Shown here one piece after another: positions 22,217-31,616 of a DNA stretch of 64,000 nt. Position 1 is the first letter of the stretch; every line of letters starts with the position of its first letter. Under the pieces are notes generated by a model, which had not been told where the DNA came from, searched no databases, and saw only the letters and a program-made list of their open reading frames with translations. Both the position numbers and the translations under genes were made by a program. The DNA comes from Paenalkalicoccus suaedae (lineage in GTDB: Bacteria > Bacillota > Bacilli > Bacillales > Salisediminibacteriaceae). The stretch is from the NCBI RefSeq assembly GCF_006965545.2, contig NZ_CP041372.2:1426001-1490000 (forward strand), written 5' to 3'.

Positions 22217-23119
22217 ATGCTACTAGGATCTCACGTATCAATGAGTGGAAAGAATATGCTTTTAGCAGCTAGTCAAGAAGCTGCATCTTATGGGTCAACA
22301 ACTTTTATGATCTACACTGGTGCACCTCAAAATACGAGAAGAAAAGCGATTGAAGATTTAAATATTGAAGCGGGAACAGCACACATGAAAGAAAACAATA
22401 TTTCAAATATTGTCGTGCATGCTCCTTATATCATTAATATTGCCAATACAACGAAGCCTGAAACCTTTCAGCTTGGAGTAGATTTTTTAAGAAGTGAGAC
22501 GGCTCGCACAGAAGCACTAGGTGCAGGTCAAATTGTGCTTCATCCTGGCGCTCATGTTGGAGCTGGTCCAGATGAGGGGATCAAGAAGATTATTGAGGGT
22601 TTGAACGAGGTTATCGAAAAGGATCAGCATGTGCAAATCGCTTTAGAGACAATGGCTGGAAAAGGATCAGAGTGTGGTAGATCGTTTGAGGAGTTGGCTA
22701 AAATCATTGAGGGTGTGACTCACAATGATCGATTATCCGTGTGCTTTGATACGTGTCACGTGCACGATGCAGGGTACGATATTGTCAATAATTTAGATGG
22801 AGTTTTAGATGAATTTGACAGAATCGTTGGGCTCGACCGTATTAAGGTTGTACATGTGAATGATAGTAAAAATGAATGTGGCGCTAAGAAAGACAGACAT
22901 GAGAATATTGGATTTGGTCATATAGGCTATGACACTTTAGAAAAAATTATTTATCATGAAGTGTTTGAAAATATTCCAAAGATCTTGGAAACTCCATATG
23001 TAGGGACAGACAAAAAGAATAAACTTGCTCCTTATAAGAAAGAGATCGAGATGATTCGTAATAAGCAGTTTGAACCTAATTTAAAGGATGAGCTTCTCGC
23101 TTTATCTGAAGAGAAATAA
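22217..23119 (+). CDS. nfo: Endonuclease IV
   Basis: Nfo (YqfS), 300 aa, an AP endonuclease with a trinuclear zinc TIM barrel. Motifs are LGSHVSMSG at the start, [38 protein letters not shown] and [22 protein letters not shown]. Metal ligands (His, Glu, Asp) in these motifs are intact. It follows cshB by 17 bp, likely the same transcript. Confidence 0.96.
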   Translation: MLLGSHVSMSGKNMLLAASQEAASYGSTTFMIYTGAPQNTRRKAIEDLNIEAGTAHMKENNISNIVVHAPYIINIANTTKPETFQLGVDFLRSETARTEALGAGQIVLHPGAHVGAGPDEGIKKIIEGLNEVIEKDQHVQIALETMAGKGSECGRSFEELAKIIEGVTHNDRLSVCFDTCHVHDAGYDIVNNLDGVLDEFDRIVGLDRIKVVHVNDSKNECGAKKDRHENIGFGHIGYDTLEKIIYHEVFENIPKILETPYVGTDKKNKLAPYKKEIEMIRNKQFEPNLKDELLALSEEK

Positions 23120-23125
23120 AGAGCA

Positions 23126-23162
23126 AAGGCTGAAGTGACTTCATTCACTTCAGCCTTTTTTA
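23126..23162. terminator. Terminator between nfo and the DUF2624 gene
   Basis: AAGGCTGAAGTGA pairs perfectly with TCACTTCAGCCTT (13 bp), followed by T5. It sits between convergent genes and probably works in both directions. Confidence 0.88.
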
Positions 23163-23164
23163 TT

Positions 23165-23407
23165 TTACAAATACGGCTCTAGCAGAGTAAACAACTGTTT
23201 ACTTGCAAGTGGAAATTCTTCTTTTAGTAACGCTACTTTTTTTTGGAGCGTCACTTTATCATGAATATCAAACGTAGCGGGCTCGATAATTTCCATGATT
23301 CGCTTTGCATCTCTTACAGTTAAAGACACATCATACTTATAGCCAAGCATCATAATCTCTCTGACATTTAAAGCTCGAATTCGTTCGTTAATTAGTTGTT
23401 CAAACAT
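23165..23407 (-). CDS. yqfT: DUF2624 (YqfT-like) protein
   Basis: Small helical protein of 80 aa, predicted cytoplasmic. The pattern (start FEQLINERIRALNVREIM, then YDVSLTVRDAKRI) resembles the YqfT/DUF2624 family, found beside nfo in Bacillus. GGAGG lies just upstream of the start. Function unknown. Confidence 0.65.
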   Translation of the reverse strand: MFEQLINERIRALNVREIMMLGYKYDVSLTVRDAKRIMEIIEPATFDIHDKVTLQKKVALLKEEFPLASKQLFTLLEPYL

Positions 23408-23453
23408 ATCATCCCTCCTCTTTTAAAGTGTTTATGCAGAGATGCTTGAAAAT

Positions 23454-23520
23454 TTGCGTAATAAGTAAAGATTGATTATAATGAAGAGAAATCAAAAAGT
23501 TTCCTTCGTGCAACTTTTTG
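23454..23520 (+). promoter_or_regulatory. Promoter with dyad operator for the Mn-type ABC transporter
   Basis: TTGCGT at 23454-23459, a 17-nt spacer and a perfect TATAAT at 23477-23482. Just past the expected start, CAAAAAGTT (23493-23501) and AACTTTTTG (23512-23520) form a perfect 9-bp inverted repeat with a 10-nt gap. A further AACTTTTT lies at 23531-23538. A metal-responsive repressor such as MntR could bind here, but the sequence is not a clear MntR box. Confidence 0.45.
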
Positions 23521-23598
23521 AAGTCTATACAACTTTTTCGCATACGTGCACATAGCGAACACATATACATACATTGAAGGAGAGAGGAGGTAGCAGTA

Positions 23599-24348
23599 AT
23601 GTCTACCATTGAAGTGAAGCATGTATCTGTCCATTATGATGGAATAGTAGCTCTTGAGGATATTTCCTTTAAAGTTTCACAAGGAAAAATAATCGGACTT
23701 ATTGGTCCGAACGGAGCAGGAAAGTCTACGTTGATGAAAGTACTACTAGGGTTAGTTAAATATAGCGGTGAAGTTTCGATATTGGGTAAGCCCGTTGATA
23801 AGCAACGTAAGGAAATTGCTTACGTGCCGCAAAGAAGTGCGATTGATTGGGATTTCCCAGTAAGAGTGATTGACGTCGTAAAAATGGGACGTTTTGTTCA
23901 CATCCCTTGGTACAAACGATTAGGTAAAACAGATAAAGATAGAGCGATGGAGGCCCTCCACCAAGTAGGTATGGAAGAGTTTGCTAACCGCCAAATAGGT
24001 GAACTCTCAGGTGGTCAACAACAACGAGTCTTTATTGCTCGGGCCATTGCCCAAGACGCAGAAACATTCTTCTTAGATGAACCCTTCGTAGGTATTGATG
24101 TCACTTCAGAAGAGATTATTGTCAACCTGCTACGCGACTTAAAACATCAAGGTAAAACAATTGTGGTTATTCATCACGACTTAAGCAAAGTAGAGTCCTA
24201 TTTCGACGAACTTCTTCTACTTAACCGAAAGCTAATCGGAAGTGGCGAAGTAGAGGATGTGTTTAGTGAGGAGAATTTAAAGGCGGCTTACGTGGGCAAT
24301 ATGGCTGTCGTGCATGGGAAATCTGACGTTATGGTGGTGAATCCGTAA
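23599..24348 (+). CDS. Manganese-type ABC transporter ATP-binding protein
   Basis: ABC ATPase of 249 aa, MntB/PsaB type. Walker A is GPNGAGKS, signature LSGGQQQR, Walker B FFLDEPF and the H-loop IHHDLS. The PQRSAIDWDFPV and VVKMGRF segments are typical of Mn/Zn importers. AGGAGG lies 8 nt before the ATG. Its stop overlaps the permease start by 1 bp. No solute-binding lipoprotein gene is adjacent. Confidence 0.88.
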   Translation: MSTIEVKHVSVHYDGIVALEDISFKVSQGKIIGLIGPNGAGKSTLMKVLLGLVKYSGEVSILGKPVDKQRKEIAYVPQRSAIDWDFPVRVIDVVKMGRFVHIPWYKRLGKTDKDRAMEALHQVGMEEFANRQIGELSGGQQQRVFIARAIAQDAETFFLDEPFVGIDVTSEEIIVNLLRDLKHQGKTIVVIHHDLSKVESYFDELLLLNRKLIGSGEVEDVFSEENLKAAYVGNMAVVHGKSDVMVVNP

Positions 24349-25223
24349 TGCGATCGATACAGCTTTTTATTGATCAATTAATGAATTATACGTACTTACA
24401 AAACGCACTAGTTGCTGCAATCCTTGTTGGGGTAATCTGTGGCGTAATTGGATGCTTTATTATTTTACGAGGCATGGCATTAATGGGAGATGCTATATCT
24501 CACGCTGTATTACCTGGCGTTGTTGTCTCGTATATGATAAGTGGTAGCTTCTTTATTGGTGCGGTGTTCACAGGTGTCTTGACGGCGCTTGCTATAGGGT
24601 TTATTTCACGAAATAGTAAAATTAAAGAGGACTCAGCCATCGGTATCATGTTTACTGGAATGTTTGCATTAGGTATTGTACTCATGACTGCGCTGAGAGG
24701 ATCCTCTATTGATTTAAACCACATTCTATTCGGGAATGTTTTGGCCGTATCTTCTCAAGATTTTTTGATTACATTAGTAATCGGAATTATAGTCTTACTA
24801 TCTATTTTTATTTTTTACCGACCACTGCTTCTTAGTACATTTGACGAAACGATGGCTCAAGCAACTGGACATCCAGTGAGAGCAATCCATTACTTACTTA
24901 TGCTTTTATTATCCTTAGTAACTGTAGCATCTTTACAGACGGTAGGAATCATTTTGGTCGTAGCGATGCTAATTACTCCAGGTGCAACAGCTTATTTACT
25001 TACAGAGCGTTTTTCTGTCATGCTGTTCCTTTCGGCTTTATTTGGCGTGCTATCGGCTGTAATAGGGTTATTCTTCTCTGTTATTTATGATGTGGCATCA
25101 GGTGCATCTATCGTTCTAGCTGCTTCTAGCTTCTTTGTACTAGCATTTTTATTTGCGCCTAAGCAAGGATATCTGTCTAAAATGTTGCGCTCGCCTAAAA
25201 AATCTGAACAAATCGCAAATTAG
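24348..25223 (+). CDS. Manganese-type ABC transporter permease
   Basis: ABC-3 family permease of 291 aa with about eight hydrophobic helices. It has the family patterns GDAISHAVLPGVV near residue 50 and VGIILVVAMLITPGATAYLL near residue 205. It pairs with the upstream ATPase. Substrate specificity for Mn rather than Zn is inferred from the ATPase, as a separate zinc system with Zur is encoded at 29956-32880. Confidence 0.88.
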   Translation: MRSIQLFIDQLMNYTYLQNALVAAILVGVICGVIGCFIILRGMALMGDAISHAVLPGVVVSYMISGSFFIGAVFTGVLTALAIGFISRNSKIKEDSAIGIMFTGMFALGIVLMTALRGSSIDLNHILFGNVLAVSSQDFLITLVIGIIVLLSIFIFYRPLLLSTFDETMAQATGHPVRAIHYLLMLLLSLVTVASLQTVGIILVVAMLITPGATAYLLTERFSVMLFLSALFGVLSAVIGLFFSVIYDVASGASIVLAASSFFVLAFLFAPKQGYLSKMLRSPKKSEQIAN

Positions 25224-25312
25224 CGTTTCGCTTGCAATTCCTCCTTGTTTCCTATAACATTCTAACTTGTATTTATTTTTTTGTTATTTGGAGAGTCTAA
25301 AGGAGGATTTTT

Positions 25313-26026
25313 ATGAAGATTTCATTCCTTACAATGTTAACAGTAACTGCGGTTATGGGGGCACTTTCATTAGTATTGGGAAATGGATATATGGAGACAC
25401 AAAAGGAGATTGAGCGTCTTGAGGTCGCAAAGGCCGAAGAACGCCCAGAGATTGATCCTTATGTACTCGAGCTTGATGAACATATCGATAAATTACCTGA
25501 TGGATATATCGTCTCTGGTAATGTAAACTTTCAAGAAGCAAAAGTGTTAGCAGATGCTTTGTACGAAGAAAGCGACGGTAATTTTAAATATGACTGGGGA
25601 TTACTCTTGTCATTAGAGGCTCAAAAAAGAGACATTGATCCTCACGTCGTATATGAACTTCTTCGAGTTGAGACTGGAGATACATTTGATCCAAGCTTAG
25701 TTGGTCCAGAAACTCGGTATGGACATGCTTATGGTATGGCTCAGTTTATGAAAAACACAGGACCTTGGGTAGCGGAGATGGCTGAGCTACCGTATAAACA
25801 TGAGTACTTGTTTGACCCGCACTATGCGATTCAACTGTCTGTCACTTACTTAGAGTATCTTTACGGAGAGTATGGTGACTGGGATCATGCTTTAACGGCT
25901 TATCACAGAGGGATGGGCGGCTTAAATCAGTATATTCGTGAAAATGGTCACGCAAGAAGCTGGTATGCGGAAGAAATTCAAGAAAAAGCAGAAGCGTTAG
26001 TTACGTTTGTAGATGATCAAAATTAA
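25313..26026 (+). CDS. Membrane-anchored lytic transglycosylase (SLT-like)
   Basis: A 237-aa protein with an N-terminal hydrophobic segment (residues 3-22) as signal or anchor. The C-terminal half is a lysozyme-like domain: LLSLEAQKRDIDPHVVYELLRVETG contains candidate catalytic Glu residues, then YGMAQFMKNTGPW and ALTAYHRGMGG. It probably cuts peptidoglycan outside the membrane. AAAGGAGG precedes the ATG. It has no obvious functional link to the transporters next to it. Confidence 0.82.
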   Translation: MKISFLTMLTVTAVMGALSLVLGNGYMETQKEIERLEVAKAEERPEIDPYVLELDEHIDKLPDGYIVSGNVNFQEAKVLADALYEESDGNFKYDWGLLLSLEAQKRDIDPHVVYELLRVETGDTFDPSLVGPETRYGHAYGMAQFMKNTGPWVAEMAELPYKHEYLFDPHYAIQLSVTYLEYLYGEYGDWDHALTAYHRGMGGLNQYIRENGHARSWYAEEIQEKAEALVTFVDDQN

Positions 26027-26068
26027 AACACAAGGTGAAGGGGCAACGCCCCTTCACCTTGTGTTTTT
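26027..26068. terminator. Strong bidirectional terminator
   Basis: AACACAAGGTGAAGGGGC pairs perfectly with GCCCCTTCACCTTGTGTT (18 bp, AAC loop), followed by T4. It separates the transglycosylase gene from convergent ppk. Confidence 0.9.
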
Positions 26069-26084
26069 TGGTGAAGCGCAGAAA

Positions 26085-28169
26085 TTAATTATCTTCGAAG
26101 TGGGTTGCTGCGAGGTCATAGAAGATCTCTTGGCTAGAGATCTCCTCGTCACCTTCTTTGCGCTCCACATAGTGGTAAATGCCGTTTTCATCTTGAATAC
26201 GGGCTTTCATATTGTCCTTCATTGAATAGTGGAACACCTCATGAATACGATCTTTAATGGACTGTTCATAAACAGGGAAGAGAATCTCAATTCGCTTTTC
26301 CATATTTCGTGTCATCCAATCGGCAGAGGACAGGAACATTTTATGATGATTGTTAGCATGGAAGTAGAATACGCGACTGTGCTCTAAAAAGCGACCTAAA
26401 ATGCTTCTTACCGTAATCGTTTCACTTACACCAGGGATTTGAGGTTTTAAGCAACAAATTCCACGAATGATTAAGTCTATCTTTACCCCAGCCTGACTTG
26501 CTTCGTACAGCTTTAAAATAATTGGCTTGTCAGTTAAGGAGTTCATTTTGGCCATAATATGCCCATTTTGATGTTTTTTGTGATGCTCGATTTCTTCATC
26601 AATTAGTTTTATAAACGTCTCTCTAATTTCAAATGGAGCAGTGGAAAGCTCTTTCCATTTTGGCTTTTTACTATAGCCACTTAAATAATTAAAGAAGTTA
26701 GTGGCATCGATACCGTATCTTTCATTAGATGTCAGCATGCCCATATCTGTATAAAATTTCGCTGTCGAGTCGTTGTAATTTCCAGTTCCAAGATGAATAA
26801 AACGCTGGATACCACTTTCATAGTGACGAATAATTAACGTGATCTTAGAATGTGTTTTTAATCCGGTAATACCATAAATAACATGGCAACCGGCCTTCTC
26901 TAGTTGCTTTGCCCACTGAATATTTTTTTCTTCATCAAATCGAGCTTTTAATTCAACAAGTACAGTTACTTGTTTACCAAGCTCAGCAGCACGTTTTAAA
27001 GCCTCAATGATGGGGGAGTCACCGCTTACGCGATATAGTGTTTGCTTAATTGCAAGCACGTTCTCGTCTTCGGCGGCACGCGTAATTAAGTCCACGATAG
27101 GTTGAAAGGATTCGTATGGGTGATGTAAGAAAATATCACGTTTTAAAATAGCGTCAAACAAGTCCTCATCTGGATCGAGGTCCACAGGACGCTGAGGAAT
27201 GACAGGGCGGTCCAACAGCTCTTCGAAATGCGGAGCTAGCTGAGCGTGGAAGCTGAACATAAACGTAAAGTCCAATGGTCCATCAACTTCGTATATATCC
27301 TCTTTGTGTAGCTCTAACACACTTGTTAATAAAGATAAAACTTTTGGATCCATCTTTCCTTTCATCATTTCAAGACGCACAGCTGCGCCCCATTTACGTT
27401 TTTTGAGCTCTTTTTCTATTTCTCGAAGCAAATCGCGAGCCCCCTCCTCGTGAATCGTCAAATCAGCGTTACGTGTAATTCGGAAAGGGGACACGGACTT
27501 TACAGAGTTGCCACTAAATAAATGACTAATAAAGGTACTAATCACGTCTTCTAACATAATAAATCGATGCCCATCACCTGGAAGTGAGAGTGTACGCTTT
27601 AATACAGATGGGACCTGCACGATTGCAAGTTTATCATTAGGCTCATGATGCTTTAACTCTAAGATAACAGCTAAATTTAAGCTTTTATTAGATAGCATTG
27701 GAAAGGGGCGATATGCATCAATTGCCATGGGTGTTAAAACAGGCAAAATATACTCTTTAAAGTGTTTTTTCAAATACGTGTACTCACTCTCTGTTAGTTC
27801 ATCAGGTGTAACAAGATAAACAGATTGATCGTGAAGTGCTGGGATAATAGCGTCGCGTACGTGCTCATACTGTCTTGTTACAAGCTTATGATTAAGCTCA
27901 CCAATTTTTGCTAGCTGTTGCTTCGGTGTCATGGCCGTTTTATTTTCAGGCTTATGGAAGCCTGCGCGAACTTGGTCTTTTAAACCAGCGACTCGTACCA
28001 TAAAAAATTCGTCCAAATTAGAACTAAAAATAGATAAAAATTTAAGACGTTCAAGTAGTGGATTTCGATGATCCATTGCTTCTTCTAAAACTCGTTCGTT
28101 AAAACCAAGCCAAGAAAGTTCACGGTTGTTGTAATAGGCTGGATTGTGTAAGTCGTGCTTCGTATGCAT
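26085..28169 (-). CDS. ppk: Polyphosphate kinase
   Basis: PPK1, 694 aa, reversibly polymerises ATP gamma-phosphate into polyphosphate. The N-terminal region (NRELSWLGFNERVLEEA) and the two PLD-like catalytic domains are present; the phospho-accepting histidine is in GLKTHSKITL. HLGTGNYND and SADWMTRNMEKRIE follow. The start at 28169 lies 7 nt after GGAGG. ppx is directly upstream on the same strand (64 bp), so synthesis and degradation are cotranscribed. Confidence 0.96.
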   Translation of the reverse strand: MHTKHDLHNPAYYNNRELSWLGFNERVLEEAMDHRNPLLERLKFLSIFSSNLDEFFMVRVAGLKDQVRAGFHKPENKTAMTPKQQLAKIGELNHKLVTRQYEHVRDAIIPALHDQSVYLVTPDELTESEYTYLKKHFKEYILPVLTPMAIDAYRPFPMLSNKSLNLAVILELKHHEPNDKLAIVQVPSVLKRTLSLPGDGHRFIMLEDVISTFISHLFSGNSVKSVSPFRITRNADLTIHEEGARDLLREIEKELKKRKWGAAVRLEMMKGKMDPKVLSLLTSVLELHKEDIYEVDGPLDFTFMFSFHAQLAPHFEELLDRPVIPQRPVDLDPDEDLFDAILKRDIFLHHPYESFQPIVDLITRAAEDENVLAIKQTLYRVSGDSPIIEALKRAAELGKQVTVLVELKARFDEEKNIQWAKQLEKAGCHVIYGITGLKTHSKITLIIRHYESGIQRFIHLGTGNYNDSTAKFYTDMGMLTSNERYGIDATNFFNYLSGYSKKPKWKELSTAPFEIRETFIKLIDEEIEHHKKHQNGHIMAKMNSLTDKPIILKLYEASQAGVKIDLIIRGICCLKPQIPGVSETITVRSILGRFLEHSRVFYFHANNHHKMFLSSADWMTRNMEKRIEILFPVYEQSIKDRIHEVFHYSMKDNMKARIQDENGIYHYVERKEGDEEISSQEIFYDLAATHFEDN

Positions 28170-28233
28170 GATCGAACCTCCTGAATAGTATCTATTTCAA
28201 GCGTATCATACAGATGTAAATTTCATGTAAAGA

Positions 28234-29760
28234 TTATACGTGATTAAACGTGAGTGTAATATTTTTATCTAGTGCTTTCTCTAAATGCTTCTTATATTTA
28301 TTCGCCTGCTCCTCTTCAAAGAAGGCATCGCCATCATATGTGACAGTAATAGTAATGTCTTCTTTATCGCACTCCGTAATTTCCGTTCTTTTTATAATAC
28401 TTTGTTCAGATATATTTAGAGCAAAGCTAAATTTGATAATGGCGCCAAGTAATTCATATTGAACGAGGTCTTCTTTTGAAACCCACGGTCGATAAGGATC
28501 AGCATATTTTTTAAGCTGAGATTTTGATTTGAAGGATGCAATAAACGCAACTGCTAAACGTTCGCTATGAGGTAAGCCATCGATCGATTGGTTTGTTAAT
28601 AAATAAAAGGTATGCTCACTTTTAGATTCTGGATGAATGGTATTACCAATATAAAAAACGTTAGCACCTAACCGTAAGTGCTCCATATCAAGTTTGGAAA
28701 GTGTTACTAAATCATGCTCTACAAGCTCTGAGGTTAAATAAGACGCTAAAACAGATATCTTTTTTTGATGGTCGAGATTCAGTCGATAATAATTACTTAA
28801 CTGATAAAAGCTTTCTTCTTTCACATTAGGAAAATGAGTAACTTCGATCGGAGCTAATAAAAGCTCAAAGAATAACCCATCGCGAAGACCACGACTACTA
28901 ACAATAAAGGATTTTGTGTTTACTTCTTTAATTAATGCTTCCATCGCAGCGATTGCAGGAAGAATTGTGTCAGCACGATCTTTTGAAAGACCGTCAACTT
29001 TTTCTCGCTTCTTAAGTGACATAGAGCTTAATTCATCTGAGATATCATGCACTTCTTTAGCCGTCATTTCGTATTGATGCAAACCTGACATAGGATAAGA
29101 AATATCTGCCTGATGCACTTGGGCTACGTTACGGGCAGAGCCTCCAATTCCAATCACTGGAACGTTTTTATCCTTAATCCAAGAAAGGGAACGATAGGAC
29201 TCCTTTAAAAAGTCACGCAGACGTTTCCATTCTTCCTCAGTAGGCGTATCCCCTTTAATAAATTGTTTCTTTAATGTTAGTGCTCCAAAAGGGAAACTAT
29301 ACGAATGGAGGAGTTCTCGATCTTTAAAATAGGTCACTTCTGTACTGCCGCCACCTATATCTATTGTGATACCTTCTGGTACGTCCATGCTATTTGTCAC
29401 TGCTAAGTACCCATAATATGCTTCCTGCTCTTCTGATAAAATATCGACGGGAAAGATAGAGTGCTCTTTAATGGCATCTAAAATCTCCTCGCTATTTGTT
29501 GCGTTACGAATAGCGGCTGTAGCTACACCTCGCATGGATGACAGCTCATAGTTTGCGACAACGGGTTCAAATCGTTTTAATGTCTCTAGGACTTTATCGA
29601 TCCCATCCTTCGTCATGGCACCTTCGTCATCAATATATGTACTAAGTCTTGCTGGAATTTTTAAGTTTTGAATTTCTTTATAGCATTTATACTCATCAAT
29701 TTCATAAATAACAAATCGAATGGAGTTTGACCCCATATCAATAATTCCAATTTGCTCCAT
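28234..29760 (-). CDS. ppx: Exopolyphosphatase/guanosine pentaphosphatase family
   Basis: Ppx/GppA phosphatase of 508 aa. It has the ASKHA-type fold: IIDMGSNSIRFVIYEI, then TIDIGGGSTEVTYF and VIGIGGSARNVAQ. The C-terminal half is the HD-like helical region. It releases phosphate from polyphosphate chains. GGGAGG is 7 nt before the ATG. It forms an operon with ppk. Confidence 0.92.
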   Translation of the reverse strand: MEQIGIIDMGSNSIRFVIYEIDEYKCYKEIQNLKIPARLSTYIDDEGAMTKDGIDKVLETLKRFEPVVANYELSSMRGVATAAIRNATNSEEILDAIKEHSIFPVDILSEEQEAYYGYLAVTNSMDVPEGITIDIGGGSTEVTYFKDRELLHSYSFPFGALTLKKQFIKGDTPTEEEWKRLRDFLKESYRSLSWIKDKNVPVIGIGGSARNVAQVHQADISYPMSGLHQYEMTAKEVHDISDELSSMSLKKREKVDGLSKDRADTILPAIAAMEALIKEVNTKSFIVSSRGLRDGLFFELLLAPIEVTHFPNVKEESFYQLSNYYRLNLDHQKKISVLASYLTSELVEHDLVTLSKLDMEHLRLGANVFYIGNTIHPESKSEHTFYLLTNQSIDGLPHSERLAVAFIASFKSKSQLKKYADPYRPWVSKEDLVQYELLGAIIKFSFALNISEQSIIKRTEITECDKEDITITVTYDGDAFFEEEQANKYKKHLEKALDKNITLTFNHV

Positions 29761-29872
29761 GTTTGGACCTCCCTAAGTTAAGCGCTTTATAGATGGACTT
29801 ATCTTAACACATGAATAGTATCCACCCTACAAGTTTTGTTTATTATTTGAAGAAAATATGGAGGCTCGCAAG

Positions 29873-29935
29873 TTTACAAGGAAGGGGGACTGCGTTATAC
29901 TACGTTAGGAATGTAAACCGTAACGATTCTTACTA
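29873..29935 (+). promoter_or_regulatory. Promoter and Zur-box-like operator of the zinc operon
   Basis: TTTACA at 29873-29878, a 17-nt spacer and TATACT at 29896-29901. Downstream, AAACCGTAACGATTCTTACTA at 29915-29935 matches the left half of the Bacillus Zur box (AAATCGTAATNATTACGATTT) closely and its right half weakly. The genes controlled encode a zinc importer and Zur itself, which supports the reading. Confidence 0.55.
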
Positions 29936-29955
29936 ATATAAACGAGGGATATATA

Positions 29956-30774
29956 ATGAAGGAAACAAATTTTGTTGTTGAGGTGGAGGGAGTATCGTTT
30001 GCTTATAGACAGCAAACGGTTCTAGAGGATATCCATATGCGCATACCTGCGGGAAGCTTCCTCGGCCTATGTGGACCTAATGGTTCTGGTAAATCAACCT
30101 TAATAAAGCTTTTGCTTGGACTTAACCGGCCAGTTGACGGACAAGTTAAACTGTTTGGAACGTCCGTAAAGAGCTTTAAAAATTGGAGCAAGATCGGCTT
30201 TGTTTCGCAAAAAGCAAATAGCTTTAATAGTGGATTCCCGGCGACTGTTTTTGAAGTAGTCTCTATGGGGCTGTATGGTAAAGTGGGGCTGTTCCGCTTT
30301 TTAACAAAGAAGCATAAAGAGAAAGTAAAAGAGGCAATCAAGCAAGTAGACATGCAAGACTTTATGTATGCGAATATCGGTGAGCTATCCGGCGGACAGC
30401 AACAGCGCGTGTTTATTGCACGTGCATTAGTGAGTGACCCTGAGCTTCTGATATTAGACGAACCAACGGTCGGAGTGGATGCAAAGTCTGTATCAAATTT
30501 TTATACAATGCTACGCGATTTAAACACGAATAAAGGTATTACCCTTATTCTTGTCACGCACGATATTGGAGCGATGACAGACTATGTCACAGATGTTGCT
30601 TGTTTAAATAAATGCTTGCACTTTCACGGCAATAAATCGGACTTTGAAGAGAATCAGGAAGAAATGCTATCCGCTATGTACGGTCACGACGTTAGTATGA
30701 TTGAGCATAATCATGATCATCACCATCATGATCATCATCACGACCATGATCATGTTAGAGGAGAAGTCCGATGA
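29956..30774 (+). CDS. znuC: Zinc ABC transporter ATP-binding protein with His-rich tail
   Basis: ABC ATPase of 272 aa. Walker A is GPNGSGKS, signature LSGGQQQR, Walker B LLILDEPTVGVD. The last 25 residues are very rich in His and Asp (HNHDHHHHDHHHDHDH), a likely zinc buffer or sensor on the cytoplasmic side. The operon znuC, two permeases and zur is joined by 1-4 bp overlaps. No binding lipoprotein gene is present here. Confidence 0.9.
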   Translation: MKETNFVVEVEGVSFAYRQQTVLEDIHMRIPAGSFLGLCGPNGSGKSTLIKLLLGLNRPVDGQVKLFGTSVKSFKNWSKIGFVSQKANSFNSGFPATVFEVVSMGLYGKVGLFRFLTKKHKEKVKEAIKQVDMQDFMYANIGELSGGQQQRVFIARALVSDPELLILDEPTVGVDAKSVSNFYTMLRDLNTNKGITLILVTHDIGAMTDYVTDVACLNKCLHFHGNKSDFEENQEEMLSAMYGHDVSMIEHNHDHHHHDHHHDHDHVRGEVR

Positions 30775-31616
30775 TCGAGGTATTCTTTCAATTTGACTTT
30801 TTACGATACTCTTTATTTACAGCTATTTTAATTGGATTTATGGCACCGATTATCGGAGTTTTTATTGCGGTTAGAAGATTATCATTAATGGCTGACGCAT
30901 TATCACACATTACGCTGACTGGTATCGCCTTTAGTTTGCTACTTGGGCGATATTCGTCGTTTTTTGCAGGTCTAAATCCAGTTTATATGGGAATGACATT
31001 CTCCGTCACAGGGGCCTTATTAACAGAGCGTTTAAGACAGGTGTATCCATACTATAAGGAGCTTGCAATACCGATTTTACTCTCTGGGGGAATCGGATTA
31101 GGAGTCGTGTTTATTTCTCTTGCAAATGGATTTAATACGGACTTGTTTAACTATCTATTTGGTAGTGTAATTGCTATTAATCAAACAGATTTTTATGTCG
31201 TTATTACGCTCACGGCTATCGTAGCTACTGTACTATTCTTCCTATATAAGGAATTGTTCTTTTTAAGTTTTGATGAAGAACAGGCGGTTATTGCAGGACT
31301 ACCGAAGAAGTCTCTTCACATCATCTTTATCGTATTAGTCGCTATTGTGATCGGTATTTCCATGCAAATTGTGGGGATTTTACTTGTATCTGCATTAATT
31401 ACTTTGCCAGTGGCAGCTGCCATGCGTGTAGCAAAAAGCTTTAAACAAATGTTCGTCTACTCGGTGGTAATCGGTGAGGTGAGTGTTCTGACTGGTTTTG
31501 TTAGTGCGTTTCATCTTGATTTAGCACCTGGTGGAACCATTGTCATGATTAACGTACTAATACTGTTGCTCGTTATCGCATTTACAGGAGAACGTTCAAT
31601 TAGGAGGTCGGCATAA
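30771..31616 (+). CDS. znuB: Zinc ABC transporter permease 1
   Basis: ABC-3 family permease of 281 aa with about eight membrane helices. RRLSLMADALSHITLTGIA lies near residue 35 and GILLVSALITLPVAAAM near residue 200. It overlaps znuC by 4 bp. It resembles the next gene along its length and probably pairs with it. Confidence 0.88.
   Translation: MIEVFFQFDFLRYSLFTAILIGFMAPIIGVFIAVRRLSLMADALSHITLTGIAFSLLLGRYSSFFAGLNPVYMGMTFSVTGALLTERLRQVYPYYKELAIPILLSGGIGLGVVFISLANGFNTDLFNYLFGSVIAINQTDFYVVITLTAIVATVLFFLYKELFFLSFDEEQAVIAGLPKKSLHIIFIVLVAIVIGISMQIVGILLVSALITLPVAAAMRVAKSFKQMFVYSVVIGEVSVLTGFVSAFHLDLAPGGTIVMINVLILLLVIAFTGERSIRRSA

Noticed and set aside
26013-26225. Plus-strand open frame overlapping the 26027-26068 terminator and the ppk end
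   Set aside because: It runs through a perfect terminator hairpin and lies antisense to conserved ppk codons.
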